A stretch of DNA of 7,032 bases from Fluviibacter sp048859965 (GCA_048859965.1 JBLIZO010000009.1:1-7032); one strand, 5' to 3'. Positions 1 through 6,780 are shown, numbered from the stretch's first letter. Program-made: numbers and translations. The notes: a model not told the origin generated them from the sequence alone.

Positions 1-431
1 AATTAGCGCAGCTCGACCCAACAACCGCTGCACGCCTGGCACCCAACGATGCCCAACGCATCCAGCGTGCGCTGGAAATCTGTTTGCTCAGCGGCCAACC
101 GGCATCAAATCTCTATGCCGAGCAACAGCAGCAGGCCGCACCGCCCTACCGCTTTCTCTCGCTGGCGCTCTTACCGAGCGACCGCGCCTGGCTGCACGAC
201 CGTATCGCCCGACGCTTCAAACTGATGTTGCAGCAAGGCTTTGTTGAAGAAGTGGAAGCCCTCCGCGCCAAATACCAACTGAACGCAGATCTGCCCTCCA
301 TGCGCTGTGTGGGTTACCGCCAAGCATGGGACATGCTGGAAGGCACATTACCCGCCAAAGAACTGGAAGAGCGCGGCATCTACGCCACCCGCCAGCTGGC
401 CAAGCGCCAGATCACCTGGCTCACCAACTAA
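1..431 (+). CDS. miaA: tRNA dimethylallyltransferase MiaA, 3' part only
   Basis: MiaA transfers a dimethylallyl group to N6 of A37 in tRNAs that read codons starting with U, in the cytoplasm. The reading frame is open from base 3 without a start, so the gene begins outside the window. About 142 residues are present, a little under half of the usual ~310. The frame begins LAQLDPTTAARLAPNDAQRI, the conserved LxxxDPxxAxRxxPNDxQR stretch of the family. Further on, VEEVEALRA, SMRCVGYRQAWDML and ATRQLAKRQITWL are the classic C-terminal MiaA blocks; the last is the tRNA-binding end. A TTG at 84 could be misread as a start but lies inside the conserved region. The protein stops two residues after ITWL, whereas E. 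coli MiaA continues for about 30 more residues. The N-terminal P-loop lies outside the window. The gene converges on purM. Identity is confident. Confidence 0.95.
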   Translation, partial: LAQLDPTTAARLAPNDAQRIQRALEICLLSGQPASNLYAEQQQQAAPPYRFLSLALLPSDRAWLHDRIARRFKLMLQQGFVEEVEALRAKYQLNADLPSMRCVGYRQAWDMLEGTLPAKELEERGIYATRQLAKRQITWLTN

Positions 432-463
432 ATCATTTGAGAACAGTTTGACTACCTCCAAAA

Positions 464-495
464 CAACCACGCCGACCTCGTGGGTCGGCGCGTTG
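464..495. terminator. Hairpin between convergent miaA and purM, likely terminator
   Basis: An 8-bp perfect stem, CGCCGACC (470-477) with GGTCGGCG (483-490), closes a 5-nt loop. A further CAAC/GTTG pairing (464-467 with 492-495) extends it across a small internal loop. Read on the minus strand, the hairpin lies just past the purM stop and is followed by TTTT (complement of 460-463), directly after the TTG of the stem: a short but plausible intrinsic terminator. On the plus strand, 33 nt past the miaA stop, the following bases (CTGAGTTTCTAC) are only weakly T-rich, so termination of miaA here is less certain. Its place between converging genes suits a two-way terminator. Confidence 0.65.
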
Positions 496-511
496 CTGAG
501 TTTCTACAGGC

Positions 512-1624
512 TTAAACTACTACAGTGGGTGCTTCGCCCGGTTGGCTGGCGCGGATGACGCCAATGCGGCTGACCTGCTCGCCATGTTCGGCCAGCACCT
601 TGGCTACGGCATCGGCGTTTTCCGGGGCGACGACGATGACCATGCCGATACCGCAGTTGAAGACGCGGTGCATTTCGTCGTCGGCCACGCCACCGGCTTC
701 CTGCAGCCAGTTAAACAGCGCCGGGCGCTCCCAGCTATTGCGTTGAATTTCAGCAGTCAGGCCAGCTTGCAGGATGCGCGGCACGTTTTCGGTAATGCCG
801 CCACCGGTAATGTGCGCCAAGCCCTTCAGGGCACCAGGCACCGCCTGGAAAGCAGCCAGTACGGATTTCACGTAAATACGGGTGGGTGCCATGACCCGGT
901 CACCCAGGGTGACGTCATCCAGCAGATCGGTGGGCTTGGCGCCGCTACGCTCGATGATCTTGCGGATCAGCGAGTAACCGTTCGAGTGGGCACCGCTGGA
1001 AGCCAGACCCAGTACCACGTCACCGGCTTTGATGTTCTTGCCGTCGATGATCTGCGACTTTTCAACGGCGCCAACGGCAAAACCGGCCAGGTCGTATTCA
1101 CCGGCCGGGTACATATCCGGCATTTCGGCCGTCTCGCCGCCGATCAGTGCGGCACCAGCCAGCTCACAGCCTTTGGCGATACCCCCGACCACAGCGGCTG
1201 CGGTATCCACATCGAGCTTGCCGCAGGCGAAGTAATCGAGGAAGAACAACGGTTCGGCACCTTGCACCAGAATGTCGTTGACGCTCATGGCGACCAGATC
1301 CTGGCCGATGGTGTCGTGGCGGTTCCAGGCAAAGGCCAGGCGCAGCTTGGTGCCAACGCCGTCGGTACCGGAGACCAGCACCGGTTCTTTGTATTTTTTC
1401 GAGACTTCAAACATGGCGCCGAAGCCGCCGATACCGGCCATGACGCCTTCGCGCATGGTCCGCTTGGCCATCGGCTTGATGCGCTCGACCAGTTCATCAC
1501 CGGCTTCCATATCGACACCGGCATCGCGATACGATAAGCCAGCCCCGCCACCACCGGCTTTGGCATCGTGAGCAGCACAGAGTTGACCAATGAGTTGGCG
1601 GGTGGGCATCAGCGGGCAAAACAT
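512..1624 (-). CDS. purM: Phosphoribosylformylglycinamidine cyclo-ligase (AIR synthetase) PurM
   Basis: PurM closes the imidazole ring: formylglycinamidine ribonucleotide plus ATP gives aminoimidazole ribonucleotide, the fifth step of cytosolic purine synthesis; it acts as a homodimer. Family blocks are all present in the 370-residue product: LSYRDAGVDMEAGDELV (30-46), GIGGFGAMFE (64-73), the ATP-loop GTDGVGTK (86-93), DLVAMSVNDILVQGAEPLFFLDY (from 109), GGETAEMP (162-169), SGAHSNGYSL (210-219) and AHITGGG in the C-terminal domain. The family usually has about 345 residues and starts a few residues before LSYRDAG; here 29 residues precede it. The ATG at 1624 is chosen because it has a good ribosome site, GAGGA (1635-1631) 6 nt upstream; the ATG at 1609 is the only other close choice and lacks a comparable site. 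The gene is transcribed alone, divergent from hda. Confidence 0.97.
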   Translation of the reverse strand: MFCPLMPTRQLIGQLCAAHDAKAGGGGAGLSYRDAGVDMEAGDELVERIKPMAKRTMREGVMAGIGGFGAMFEVSKKYKEPVLVSGTDGVGTKLRLAFAWNRHDTIGQDLVAMSVNDILVQGAEPLFFLDYFACGKLDVDTAAAVVGGIAKGCELAGAALIGGETAEMPDMYPAGEYDLAGFAVGAVEKSQIIDGKNIKAGDVVLGLASSGAHSNGYSLIRKIIERSGAKPTDLLDDVTLGDRVMAPTRIYVKSVLAAFQAVPGALKGLAHITGGGITENVPRILQAGLTAEIQRNSWERPALFNWLQEAGGVADDEMHRVFNCGIGMVIVVAPENADAVAKVLAEHGEQVSRIGVIRASQPGEAPTVVV

Positions 1625-1630
1625 GAGCGT

Positions 1631-1635
1631 TCCTC
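1631..1635 (-). promoter_or_regulatory. Ribosome binding site deciding the purM start
   Basis: The minus strand reads GAGGA, then 6 nt (ACGCTC), then ATG at 1624. This is near-consensus Shine-Dalgarno spacing and favours the long PurM N-terminus over an internal start. Confidence 0.6.
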
Positions 1636-1671
1636 AAACAAAGTTGTGCGCAATGCCGTGTAAAATGGCGG

Positions 1672-1685
1672 CTTGCGGCCGTAAG
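1672..1685. repeat. Imperfect 14-bp palindrome in the purM/hda divergent region
   Basis: CTTGCGGCCGTAAG is symmetric around GGCC except for one mismatched pair (G at 1675 with T at 1682). It lies between the putative purM -10 element and the purM ATG and upstream of hda, where a shared operator could sit. It is short, and part of the symmetry comes from G+C-rich sequence, so the functional reading is a guess. It does not resemble the E. coli PurR box. Confidence 0.3.
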
Positions 1686-1691
1686 GCTTAA

Positions 1692-1721
1692 ATTGTACCC
1701 GATGAGACCCTCTCTTGCCCC
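1692..1721 (-). promoter_or_regulatory. Candidate purM promoter
   Basis: On the minus strand TACAAT (1697-1692) matches the sigma-70 -10 consensus in 5 of 6 positions. The best -35 at 18-nt spacing is GGGGCA (1721-1716), only 3 of 6. The predicted transcript would carry a leader of about 60 nt before the purM ATG. The -10 is good and the -35 is poor, so the promoter may be weak or activator-assisted. Confidence 0.4.
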
Positions 1722-1745
1722 CTCCTGCCCTCAGAGCAGGCGCCC

Positions 1746-2408
1746 ATGCGACAACTGCTGCTGAATCTTCTACCGGACCCAACGCCGTCACTGCGCCATT
1801 TTCTGCCCGGTGAGAATACGGAGTTGCTCAAAGCCCTGCAGCAATGGCTGGATGCGCCACAGGCTTATCCGGGGAACCTGTTTGTGGTCTGGGGGCCGAG
1901 TGGCGTCGGCAAGTCTTTTCTCTGTCGCTGTCTGGCCGAACAGGGCTTCAGCCCGCTGCCGCTGGCTCAGCAGTTGCTCCCGGCCGTGAAAACCGGTTGG
2001 CTTCTTGACGATGCCCAACACCTGGATCGCGAAGCGCAGCAGCACCTGTTCCGCCACCTGATCCGCCTGGCGCAGACGAACGAACGCCTCTTCATTACGC
2101 TGGATATGCCGCCGGATATGCAGCCGCTGCGCGAGGATGTCCGCACACGTCTGGGCGCCGGCCACATTTACCGCCTGACGCCGCTGGACGAAACCCGACA
2201 ACGCGCCCTGCTCGCCCAACGCGCCGAGCAACGTGGCTGGCATCTGACCGACGATGTGCTCGATACCCTGTACCAGCGGGCACCGCGCGATCTGGGCAGC
2301 CTGACGCGTCTGATCGAACGGCTGGATCAACTGTCGCTGGAGCACAAGCGCCGCATCACCCTGCCCTTGCTGCGTACGGCACTGGCAGAAACCGAGGCTT
2401 TATTCTGA
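1746..2408 (+). CDS. hda: DnaA-inactivating AAA+ protein Hda
   Basis: Hda, together with the DNA-loaded beta clamp, stimulates ATP hydrolysis by DnaA and so prevents re-initiation of replication. The 220-residue protein is the DnaA domain III type without the DNA-binding domain IV. An N-terminal QLLLNLLP (3-10) loosely fits the clamp-binding motif QLxLxL. The Walker A loop GPSGVGKS spans 50-57 and the Walker B-like WLLDDAQHLD 85-94. LFITLDMPP (115-123) is the sensor 1 strand, RTRLGAGHIY (133-142) carries the arginine-finger region and PRDLGSL (180-186) sensor 2. The length fits the family (about 220-240). The ATG at 1746 has AGG 5 nt upstream. A possible -10 TAAAAT at 1661-1666 lacks a matching -35. 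It heads a tight gene run, with the next start 2 nt after its stop. A DnaA paralogue such as DnaC-like loaders is unlikely given the N-terminus and length. Confidence 0.92.
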   Translation: MRQLLLNLLPDPTPSLRHFLPGENTELLKALQQWLDAPQAYPGNLFVVWGPSGVGKSFLCRCLAEQGFSPLPLAQQLLPAVKTGWLLDDAQHLDREAQQHLFRHLIRLAQTNERLFITLDMPPDMQPLREDVRTRLGAGHIYRLTPLDETRQRALLAQRAEQRGWHLTDDVLDTLYQRAPRDLGSLTRLIERLDQLSLEHKRRITLPLLRTALAETEALF

Positions 2409-2410
2409 GC

Positions 2411-3148
2411 ATGACCATGACGACTTTCCCACAACTTGCCCTTTTCGACCTGGACAACACGCTGCTTGCTGGCGACTCCGATTTCGAATGGGCTCAGTTT
2501 CTCATTAAAAAAGGCGTGGTCGATCCTGAACTACAGGCCGCCAAAAATGCCGGGTTCTACGCCGACTACAAGGCGGGTACGCTCGACATCCATGCCTTTC
2601 TGGATTTTCAGTTGGCGCCGCTGGGGCGACACCCGCGTGCGCAACTGGATGCCTGGCACCGCGAGTTCATGGCCGACCATATCCGCCCGATCATGCTGGC
2701 TAACGCCCGTGCGCTGGTGCAACGCCATCGCTCGCTGGGCCACTTGTGCGCCGTGGTGACGGCGACCAACGCCTTTGTCACCGGCGACATCGGCCGTGAA
2801 TTCGACATACCGCACCTGATTGCCACGATCCCTGGTTGCGCCGTCAGCGACAGCGGGCAGTTCAGCGGCAAACCGGTGGGCACGCCCGCCTTCCAGCGCG
2901 GCAAGATTGCACGCGTTGAAGCCTGGCTGGAATCGCTGGGTCTGTGGCAGGGCAGTTTCTCTGAACGTTGGTTTTATAGTGACTCGCACAACGACCTGCC
3001 GCTACTCGAATGGTCTACCCGTCCTGTCGCCGTTGATGCCGACGAGACGCTGATCGCCAAGGCTGCCGCCGCTGGCTGGCCGACGATTACGCTGCGCGAC
3101 CAGACGCCTCCTGACAACATTTTCCAGAAGATCGGGCTTACCGGATGA
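2411..3148 (+). CDS. HAD-superfamily phosphatase, SerB-like subfamily IB
   Basis: The 245-residue product is a cytosolic haloacid dehalogenase-type phosphatase that should form an aspartyl-phosphate intermediate. Motif I is DLDNT (13-17, nucleophile D13, acid/base D15), motif II is VTATN (116-120), motif III lysine is probably K165 in FQRGKI, and motif IV is SDSHNDLPLLE (190-200) with D191 and D195 for magnesium. A helical cap (about 20-95) sits between motifs I and II, as in the SerB/IB group. The substrate is unknown: it belongs to the SerB-related hypothetical family often found beside hda and pcnB in betaproteobacteria, and true phosphoserine phosphatase activity cannot be claimed. The start at 2411 is the first ATG after hda, with a second ATG at 2417; neither has a clear ribosome site, so coupling to hda translation is likely. 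Its stop overlaps the pcnB start (ATGA). Confidence 0.88.
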   Translation: MTMTTFPQLALFDLDNTLLAGDSDFEWAQFLIKKGVVDPELQAAKNAGFYADYKAGTLDIHAFLDFQLAPLGRHPRAQLDAWHREFMADHIRPIMLANARALVQRHRSLGHLCAVVTATNAFVTGDIGREFDIPHLIATIPGCAVSDSGQFSGKPVGTPAFQRGKIARVEAWLESLGLWQGSFSERWFYSDSHNDLPLLEWSTRPVAVDADETLIAKAAAAGWPTITLRDQTPPDNIFQKIGLTG

Positions 3149-4524
3149 TTCGCCGTTTCGTTAAAAAACTGTTCCACAAACCGGGACGGCCTACGCACCG
3201 CACGGAACCGGAAATCATTCCGGTCAAGAAACACGGTATCACGCGCGATATGCTGAGCCGTGGCGCCGAAAAGGTCTGCGAGGATCTGGAACGTGCCGGC
3301 TACCAGGCCTTCGTGGTTGGCGGCGCCGTGCGCGATCTGCTGCTGGGGCGCGACCCCAAGGATTTCGACATCGCAACAAACGCCACGCCGGAGCAGGTCA
3401 AACGCGTGTGCCGTCGTTCACGTATCATCGGACGCCGATTCCAGATCGTGCATGTGATGGTCGGTCCGGAACTCATCGAAGTCACCACCTTCCGGGCGCT
3501 GCATGACGACGACACGGCCACCGACGCGCATGGGCGGGTGCTGCGCGACAACACGTTCGGTTCGCAGTCTGACGACGCCGCGCGTCGGGACTTTACCGTC
3601 AACGCGCTTTACTACGACCCGTATGACGAAACGATTCACGATTACCACCACGGCTATGCCGACCTGAAGGCCGGCCAGTTGTGCATGATCGGCGACCCCG
3701 ACGTGCGCTACCGTGAAGACCCCGTTCGCATGCTGCGCGCTGTGCGTCTGGGCGCCAAGCTGGGTCTGGAGATCGATGCCGCCACGCGCAAGCCGATCCG
3801 CGGTATGGCGCCGCTACTCGACAATGTGCCACCGGCCCGCCTGTTCGACGAGATGCTCAAGCTGCTGACCTGTGGCGATGCGCTGGCCTGTTTGAAGCGT
3901 CTGCGCGCCGAAGGCCTGCACCATGGCGTGCTGCCGTTACTGGACGTGATTCTGGAACAGCCGTTGGGCGAACGTTTCGTCGAACAGGCGCTGACCAATA
4001 CGGACCAGCGTATTCGCGCCGGAAAATCCATTTCGCCGGGCTTCCTGTTTGCCGCTTTGCTCTGGCACGAAGTATTGGCCAACTGGAACCAGCGCAAGGC
4101 CCGCGGTGAAATCAACATTCCGGCGCTGTTTGCCGCCATGTCGGACGTGCTGGATCGCCAGGCCGAAAAGCTGGCTATTACCAAACGTCTGGTCGGCGAC
4201 ATCAAGGAAATCTGGTCCTTGCAACCGCGCTTTGAACAGCGCAGCGGCAAGCGACCGTATGCGCTGCTTGGCCATCCCCGTTTCCGTGCCGGTTACGATT
4301 TCATGCTGCTGCGCGCCCAATCGGGCGAAACCGACAACGAACTGGCCGATTGGTGGACTGCGTTCATCGAAGGCGACCATAACGACCAGGAAACCCTGAT
4401 TGCCAGCGCGCCACGCGACGCGGCAAGCCCGGCCAAAAAACGCCGCCGTGGCGGCACCCGTCGCCGCCGTTCCGGCGCGAGCGGCGAACGTTCAACCGCC
4501 TCGGCCGACCACAGCGCCGAATGA
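3145..4524 (+). CDS. pcnB: Poly(A) polymerase I PcnB
   Basis: PcnB adds 3' poly(A) tails to RNA and so promotes decay by exonucleases; in E. coli it also affects ColE1-type plasmid copy number through RNA I. The nucleotidyltransferase core shows FVVGGAVRDLLLG (56-68), the catalytic DFD of KDFDIATNATP (D73 and D75), and IIGRRFQIVHV (94-104) followed by EVTTFR (112-117), the block that separates bacterial poly(A) polymerases from CCA-adding enzymes. RRDFTVNALYY (147-157) and RYREDPVRMLRAVR (188-201) follow, then the helical neck and RNA-binding body. The last ~34 residues form a disordered basic tail with KKRRRGGTRRRR (431-442), fit for RNA contact. The 459-residue length matches the family (about 450-465). 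It overlaps both neighbours by 4 nt (ATGA), implying translational coupling. Confidence 0.95.
   Translation: MIRRFVKKLFHKPGRPTHRTEPEIIPVKKHGITRDMLSRGAEKVCEDLERAGYQAFVVGGAVRDLLLGRDPKDFDIATNATPEQVKRVCRRSRIIGRRFQIVHVMVGPELIEVTTFRALHDDDTATDAHGRVLRDNTFGSQSDDAARRDFTVNALYYDPYDETIHDYHHGYADLKAGQLCMIGDPDVRYREDPVRMLRAVRLGAKLGLEIDAATRKPIRGMAPLLDNVPPARLFDEMLKLLTCGDALACLKRLRAEGLHHGVLPLLDVILEQPLGERFVEQALTNTDQRIRAGKSISPGFLFAALLWHEVLANWNQRKARGEINIPALFAAMSDVLDRQAEKLAITKRLVGDIKEIWSLQPRFEQRSGKRPYALLGHPRFRAGYDFMLLRAQSGETDNELADWWTAFIEGDHNDQETLIASAPRDAASPAKKRRRGGTRRRRSGASGERSTASADHSAE
4441..4470 (+). repeat. Repeated arginine-codon block with hairpin potential in the pcnB tail
   Basis: CGCCGCCGT occurs at 4441-4449 and again at 4462-4470, each coding three arginines of the basic PcnB tail. 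The first copy and its right flank form the palindrome GCCGCCGTGGCGGC (4442-4455). It is most simply a low-complexity coding repeat, but the mRNA could fold here about 65 nt before the folK start. Confidence 0.5.
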
Positions 4525-5033
4525 CGCAACCAACACGAGCACATCTCGCGGTACTGGGGCTGGGCGCCAACCTGGGCGACCCGGTCGTGGCCTTGCGTGA
4601 GGCGATTGCCACCTTGCGTGCCCACCCGCAAACTGCGGACTGGCGTGTTTCGCCCTTCTACCGGACGGCGCCGATCGGCTCGGATGAAACGCAACCCGAC
4701 TACGTTAATGCGGTGGCCGTTTGTCATACCGATCTGCCGCCGGAAACCATGATGCAGTGGCTGCTCGACACCGAATGCCATTTTGGTCGTGACCGCAGCC
4801 ATGATGCCGCCCGCAACGCACCGCGCACGCTGGATCTGGATCTGCTGATCTATGACGATGTGACGCTGCAAACGCCGCTGCTGACGCTACCGCATCCGCG
4901 CCTGCACGAACGCGCCTTTGTGCTGTATCCACTACTGGATCTGCTGCCCGACATAACGCTGCCCGGCCTGGGGCGCCTTGACCGCTATCTACCCAAAGTT
5001 GCCGACCAGGCAATCGACCGCCTACCCGCTTGA
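4521..5033 (+). CDS. folK: 6-hydroxymethyl-7,8-dihydropterin pyrophosphokinase FolK
   Basis: FolK transfers pyrophosphate from ATP to 6-hydroxymethyl-dihydropterin, the step before dihydropteroate synthase in folate synthesis, in the cytoplasm. The 170-residue protein has LGLGANLGD (12-20), the usual N-terminal strand and glycine-rich turn (Ala where E. coli has Ser), VSPFYRTAPIG (43-53), QPDYVNAV (58-65), and the family signature APRTLDLDLLIYDD (100-113) with D105 and D107 in the magnesium-binding positions. LPHPRLHERAFVLYPL (123-138) is the conserved C-terminal block. Length is normal (about 160-170). It begins inside the pcnB stop (ATGA at 4521-4524), so it closes the hda-pcnB transcript. 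Its folate product is, after further steps, the one-carbon donor for PanB next door. Confidence 0.95.
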   Translation: MTQPTRAHLAVLGLGANLGDPVVALREAIATLRAHPQTADWRVSPFYRTAPIGSDETQPDYVNAVAVCHTDLPPETMMQWLLDTECHFGRDRSHDAARNAPRTLDLDLLIYDDVTLQTPLLTLPHPRLHERAFVLYPLLDLLPDITLPGLGRLDRYLPKVADQAIDRLPA

Positions 5034-5056
5034 TCTGCCGCTGCCGTCGCCGGGGT

Positions 5057-5084
5057 TTGCCCTGAACCGATAGCTGTGTATCCT
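5057..5084 (+). promoter_or_regulatory. Candidate panBC promoter
   Basis: In the 88-nt gap after folK, TTGCCC (5057-5062, 4 of 6 to the -35 consensus) is followed after 16 nt by TATCCT (5079-5084, 4 of 6 to the -10 consensus). A transcript starting near 5091 would have a leader of about 30 nt. No clear terminator follows folK, so panBC may also be read through from the upstream operon. No obvious Shine-Dalgarno sequence precedes the panB ATG. Confidence 0.4.
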
Positions 5085-5121
5085 AGGTAGTTTCTGACTT
5101 AAATTCTGAACAACAAACCGC

Positions 5122-5940
5122 ATGTCCGCCCAAACCACCCAACGCCGCCTGACACCTCTGGATCTCGCCCGCCAACGCGAACGCGGCGAAAAGATCGTCA
5201 TGCTCACCTGCTACGACGCTACGTTTGCGCGGGTTTCCGAAGCCAGCGGCGTTGATGCGCTGCTGGTCGGTGATTCGCTGGGTATGGTACTGCAGGGCCA
5301 CGATTCGACGCTGCCCGTATCGCAGTCCGATATGGTGTATCACGTCGCCTGCGTCGCGCGCGGCTGCGAGCGCCCGCTCGTTATTGCCGATATGCCCTTT
5401 GGTACCTATCAGGAAAGCCCGGAGCTGGCTTTCCGCAACGCGGCCCAATTGATGGCAGCCGGCGCCCAGATGGTCAAAATCGAAGGCGGCCGCGACATGG
5501 CCACGACCACCGCATTTCTCACCAGCCGCGGTATCCCCGTCTGCGGGCATATCGGCTTAACACCGCAATCGGTCTTTCAGCTCGGCGGTTACCGCGTTCA
5601 GGGGCGGGCCGACGGTGACCGTGAACGTCTGCTCACCGACGCCCTGGCGCTTGAAGAAGCCGGCGCCAGTCTGATTGTTCTTGAGGCCATGCCGGCCAAG
5701 GTGGCCAACTACATTACCGATCATCTGCACATCCCCACCATCGGCATCGGCGCCAGCGCGCACTGTTCGGGCCAGGTATTGGTACTGCACGATATGCTGG
5801 ACATTGCACCGGGCAAGAAGCCGCGCTTCGTCAAAAACTTTATGACCGGCCGCGATTCGGTGGCAGCCGCTATTAACGCCTATGTGGATGAGGTTCGGGC
5901 CGGTACCTTCCCTGGTCCGGATCAGCAATACCCGGAATAA
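5122..5940 (+). CDS. panB: 3-methyl-2-oxobutanoate hydroxymethyltransferase PanB
   Basis: PanB (ketopantoate hydroxymethyltransferase) moves a hydroxymethyl unit from 5,10-methylene-tetrahydrofolate to alpha-ketoisovalerate to give ketopantoate, the first committed step to pantothenate. The 272-residue TIM-barrel protein carries MLTCYDATFA (27-36), LVGDSLGM (48-55) with metal ligand D51, GHDSTLPV (59-66), IADMPFGTY (88-96) with metal ligand D90, VKIEGG (118-123) with K119 and E121, VCGHIGLTPQS (140-150), GGYRVQGR (155-162), the catalytic glutamate E188 in VLEAMP, and IPTIGIGA (204-211). All key residues expected from E. coli PanB are kept. The N-terminus is a few residues longer than in E. 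coli; 5122 is the only near ATG. panC starts 3 nt after the stop. Confidence 0.96.
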   Translation: MSAQTTQRRLTPLDLARQRERGEKIVMLTCYDATFARVSEASGVDALLVGDSLGMVLQGHDSTLPVSQSDMVYHVACVARGCERPLVIADMPFGTYQESPELAFRNAAQLMAAGAQMVKIEGGRDMATTTAFLTSRGIPVCGHIGLTPQSVFQLGGYRVQGRADGDRERLLTDALALEEAGASLIVLEAMPAKVANYITDHLHIPTIGIGASAHCSGQVLVLHDMLDIAPGKKPRFVKNFMTGRDSVAAAINAYVDEVRAGTFPGPDQQYPE

Positions 5941-5943
5941 GCT

Positions 5944-6780
5944 ATGGAGATCCACGCTTCTGTCGATGCGCTGCGCGCGACACTGAATACAGCCCGCCGT
6001 GCCGGCCAAACGATTGCATTCGTGCCCACCATGGGCAACCTGCACGCCGGTCATATCAGCCTGATGCGGCAGGCCCGCGAACATGCCGATATCGTCGTGG
6101 CGAGTATCTTTGTCAATCGCCTGCAGTTCGGACCGAACGAGGATTTCGAGAAGTACCCGCGCACCTTCGAGGCCGACTGTGCGCAGTTACGCGAAGCCGG
6201 TGTCGCGCTGCTGTTCGCGCCGACCGAGGCCGACCTCTACCCGGAACCACAAACCTATACCGTCGAGCCACCGGACATCCAACACATCCTGGAAGGCGAA
6301 ATTCGCCCGGGTCATTTCAGCGGCGTCGCCACCGTCGTGATGAAGCTGTTTCAGATCGTGCAGCCCGATGTCGCGCTGTTCGGGAAAAAAGATTACCAGC
6401 AGCTCATGGTGCTGCGGAATATGCGTCGTCAGTTCATGCTGCCGATCAAAATCATTGGCGGCGAAACCGTGCGTGCCGACGATGGCCTGGCCTTGTCGTC
6501 GCGCAACGGCTACCTGAGCCCGACGGAGCGGACCGAGGCGCCGCGTCTGCAACAGTGCCTGCAACGCATCCGCCATGCCATATTGAACGGCGACAAAAAC
6601 TACGTCGCGCTCTGCCAGAAAGCACAAAACGAACTGGATCAACACGGCTGGCAGACCGATTACATCAGCGTCCGCCGACAGCAGGATTTGGCCCCGGCCG
6701 GCCCGGAAGACCGCGATCTGGTCATTGTCGCTGCCGCCCGATTGGGCACCCCGCGCCTGATCGACAACCTGGAGATCTGA
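5944..6780 (+). CDS. panC: Pantothenate synthetase (pantoate-beta-alanine ligase) PanC
   Basis: PanC activates pantoate with ATP to pantoyl adenylate and joins it to beta-alanine, giving pantothenate; it is a cytosolic dimer of the class I tRNA-synthetase-like fold. The 278-residue protein shows FVPTMGNLHAGH (26-37), with H34 and H37 as the HIGH-like motif, FVNRLQFGPNEDF (56-68), RPGHFSGVATVV (121-132), FGKKDYQQLMVLRNM (146-160) and LALSSRN (182-188), the KMSKS-like loop. R59 stands where E. coli has proline (FVNP); I recall FVNRLQF as common in betaproteobacteria, so this reads as a lineage mark and not a defect. GGA about 9 nt before the ATG may act as ribosome site. Length fits the family (about 280). 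It is co-transcribed with panB. Confidence 0.96.
   Translation: MEIHASVDALRATLNTARRAGQTIAFVPTMGNLHAGHISLMRQAREHADIVVASIFVNRLQFGPNEDFEKYPRTFEADCAQLREAGVALLFAPTEADLYPEPQTYTVEPPDIQHILEGEIRPGHFSGVATVVMKLFQIVQPDVALFGKKDYQQLMVLRNMRRQFMLPIKIIGGETVRADDGLALSSRNGYLSPTERTEAPRLQQCLQRIRHAILNGDKNYVALCQKAQNELDQHGWQTDYISVRRQQDLAPAGPEDRDLVIVAAARLGTPRLIDNLEI

Noticed and set aside
542..1537. A 331-codon open frame on the plus strand opposite purM
   Set aside because: It lies wholly inside purM on the other strand, its product has no recognisable domain, and purM carries every family motif. Long antisense frames are common in G+C-rich genes.
1638..1666. hda promoter using TAAAAT at 1661-1666
   Set aside because: No acceptable -35 at 16-18 nt; the nearest TTG-type box (TTGTGC, 1644) is only 11 nt away. 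Mentioned in the hda entry only.
1788..2345. A 185-codon minus-strand frame within hda
   Set aside because: Fully antisense to hda, which has Walker A and B, sensor and arginine-finger regions in order; no independent evidence of coding.
3708..4250. A 180-codon minus-strand frame within pcnB
   Set aside because: Fully antisense to conserved PcnB sequence; Ser/Arg-rich product with no motif.
4293..4871. A 192-codon minus-strand frame across the pcnB/folK junction
   Set aside because: It is antisense to two clearly conserved genes, has no start signal, and its product is arginine-rich and low-complexity as expected of a shadow frame.
5054..5068. Possible small hairpin GGTT/AACC after folK
   Set aside because: Only 4 bp with no T-run; it overlaps the better-supported promoter candidate.
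5557..6084. A 175-codon minus-strand frame across panB/panC
   Set aside because: Antisense to two conserved catalytic domains with no ribosome site or recognisable product.
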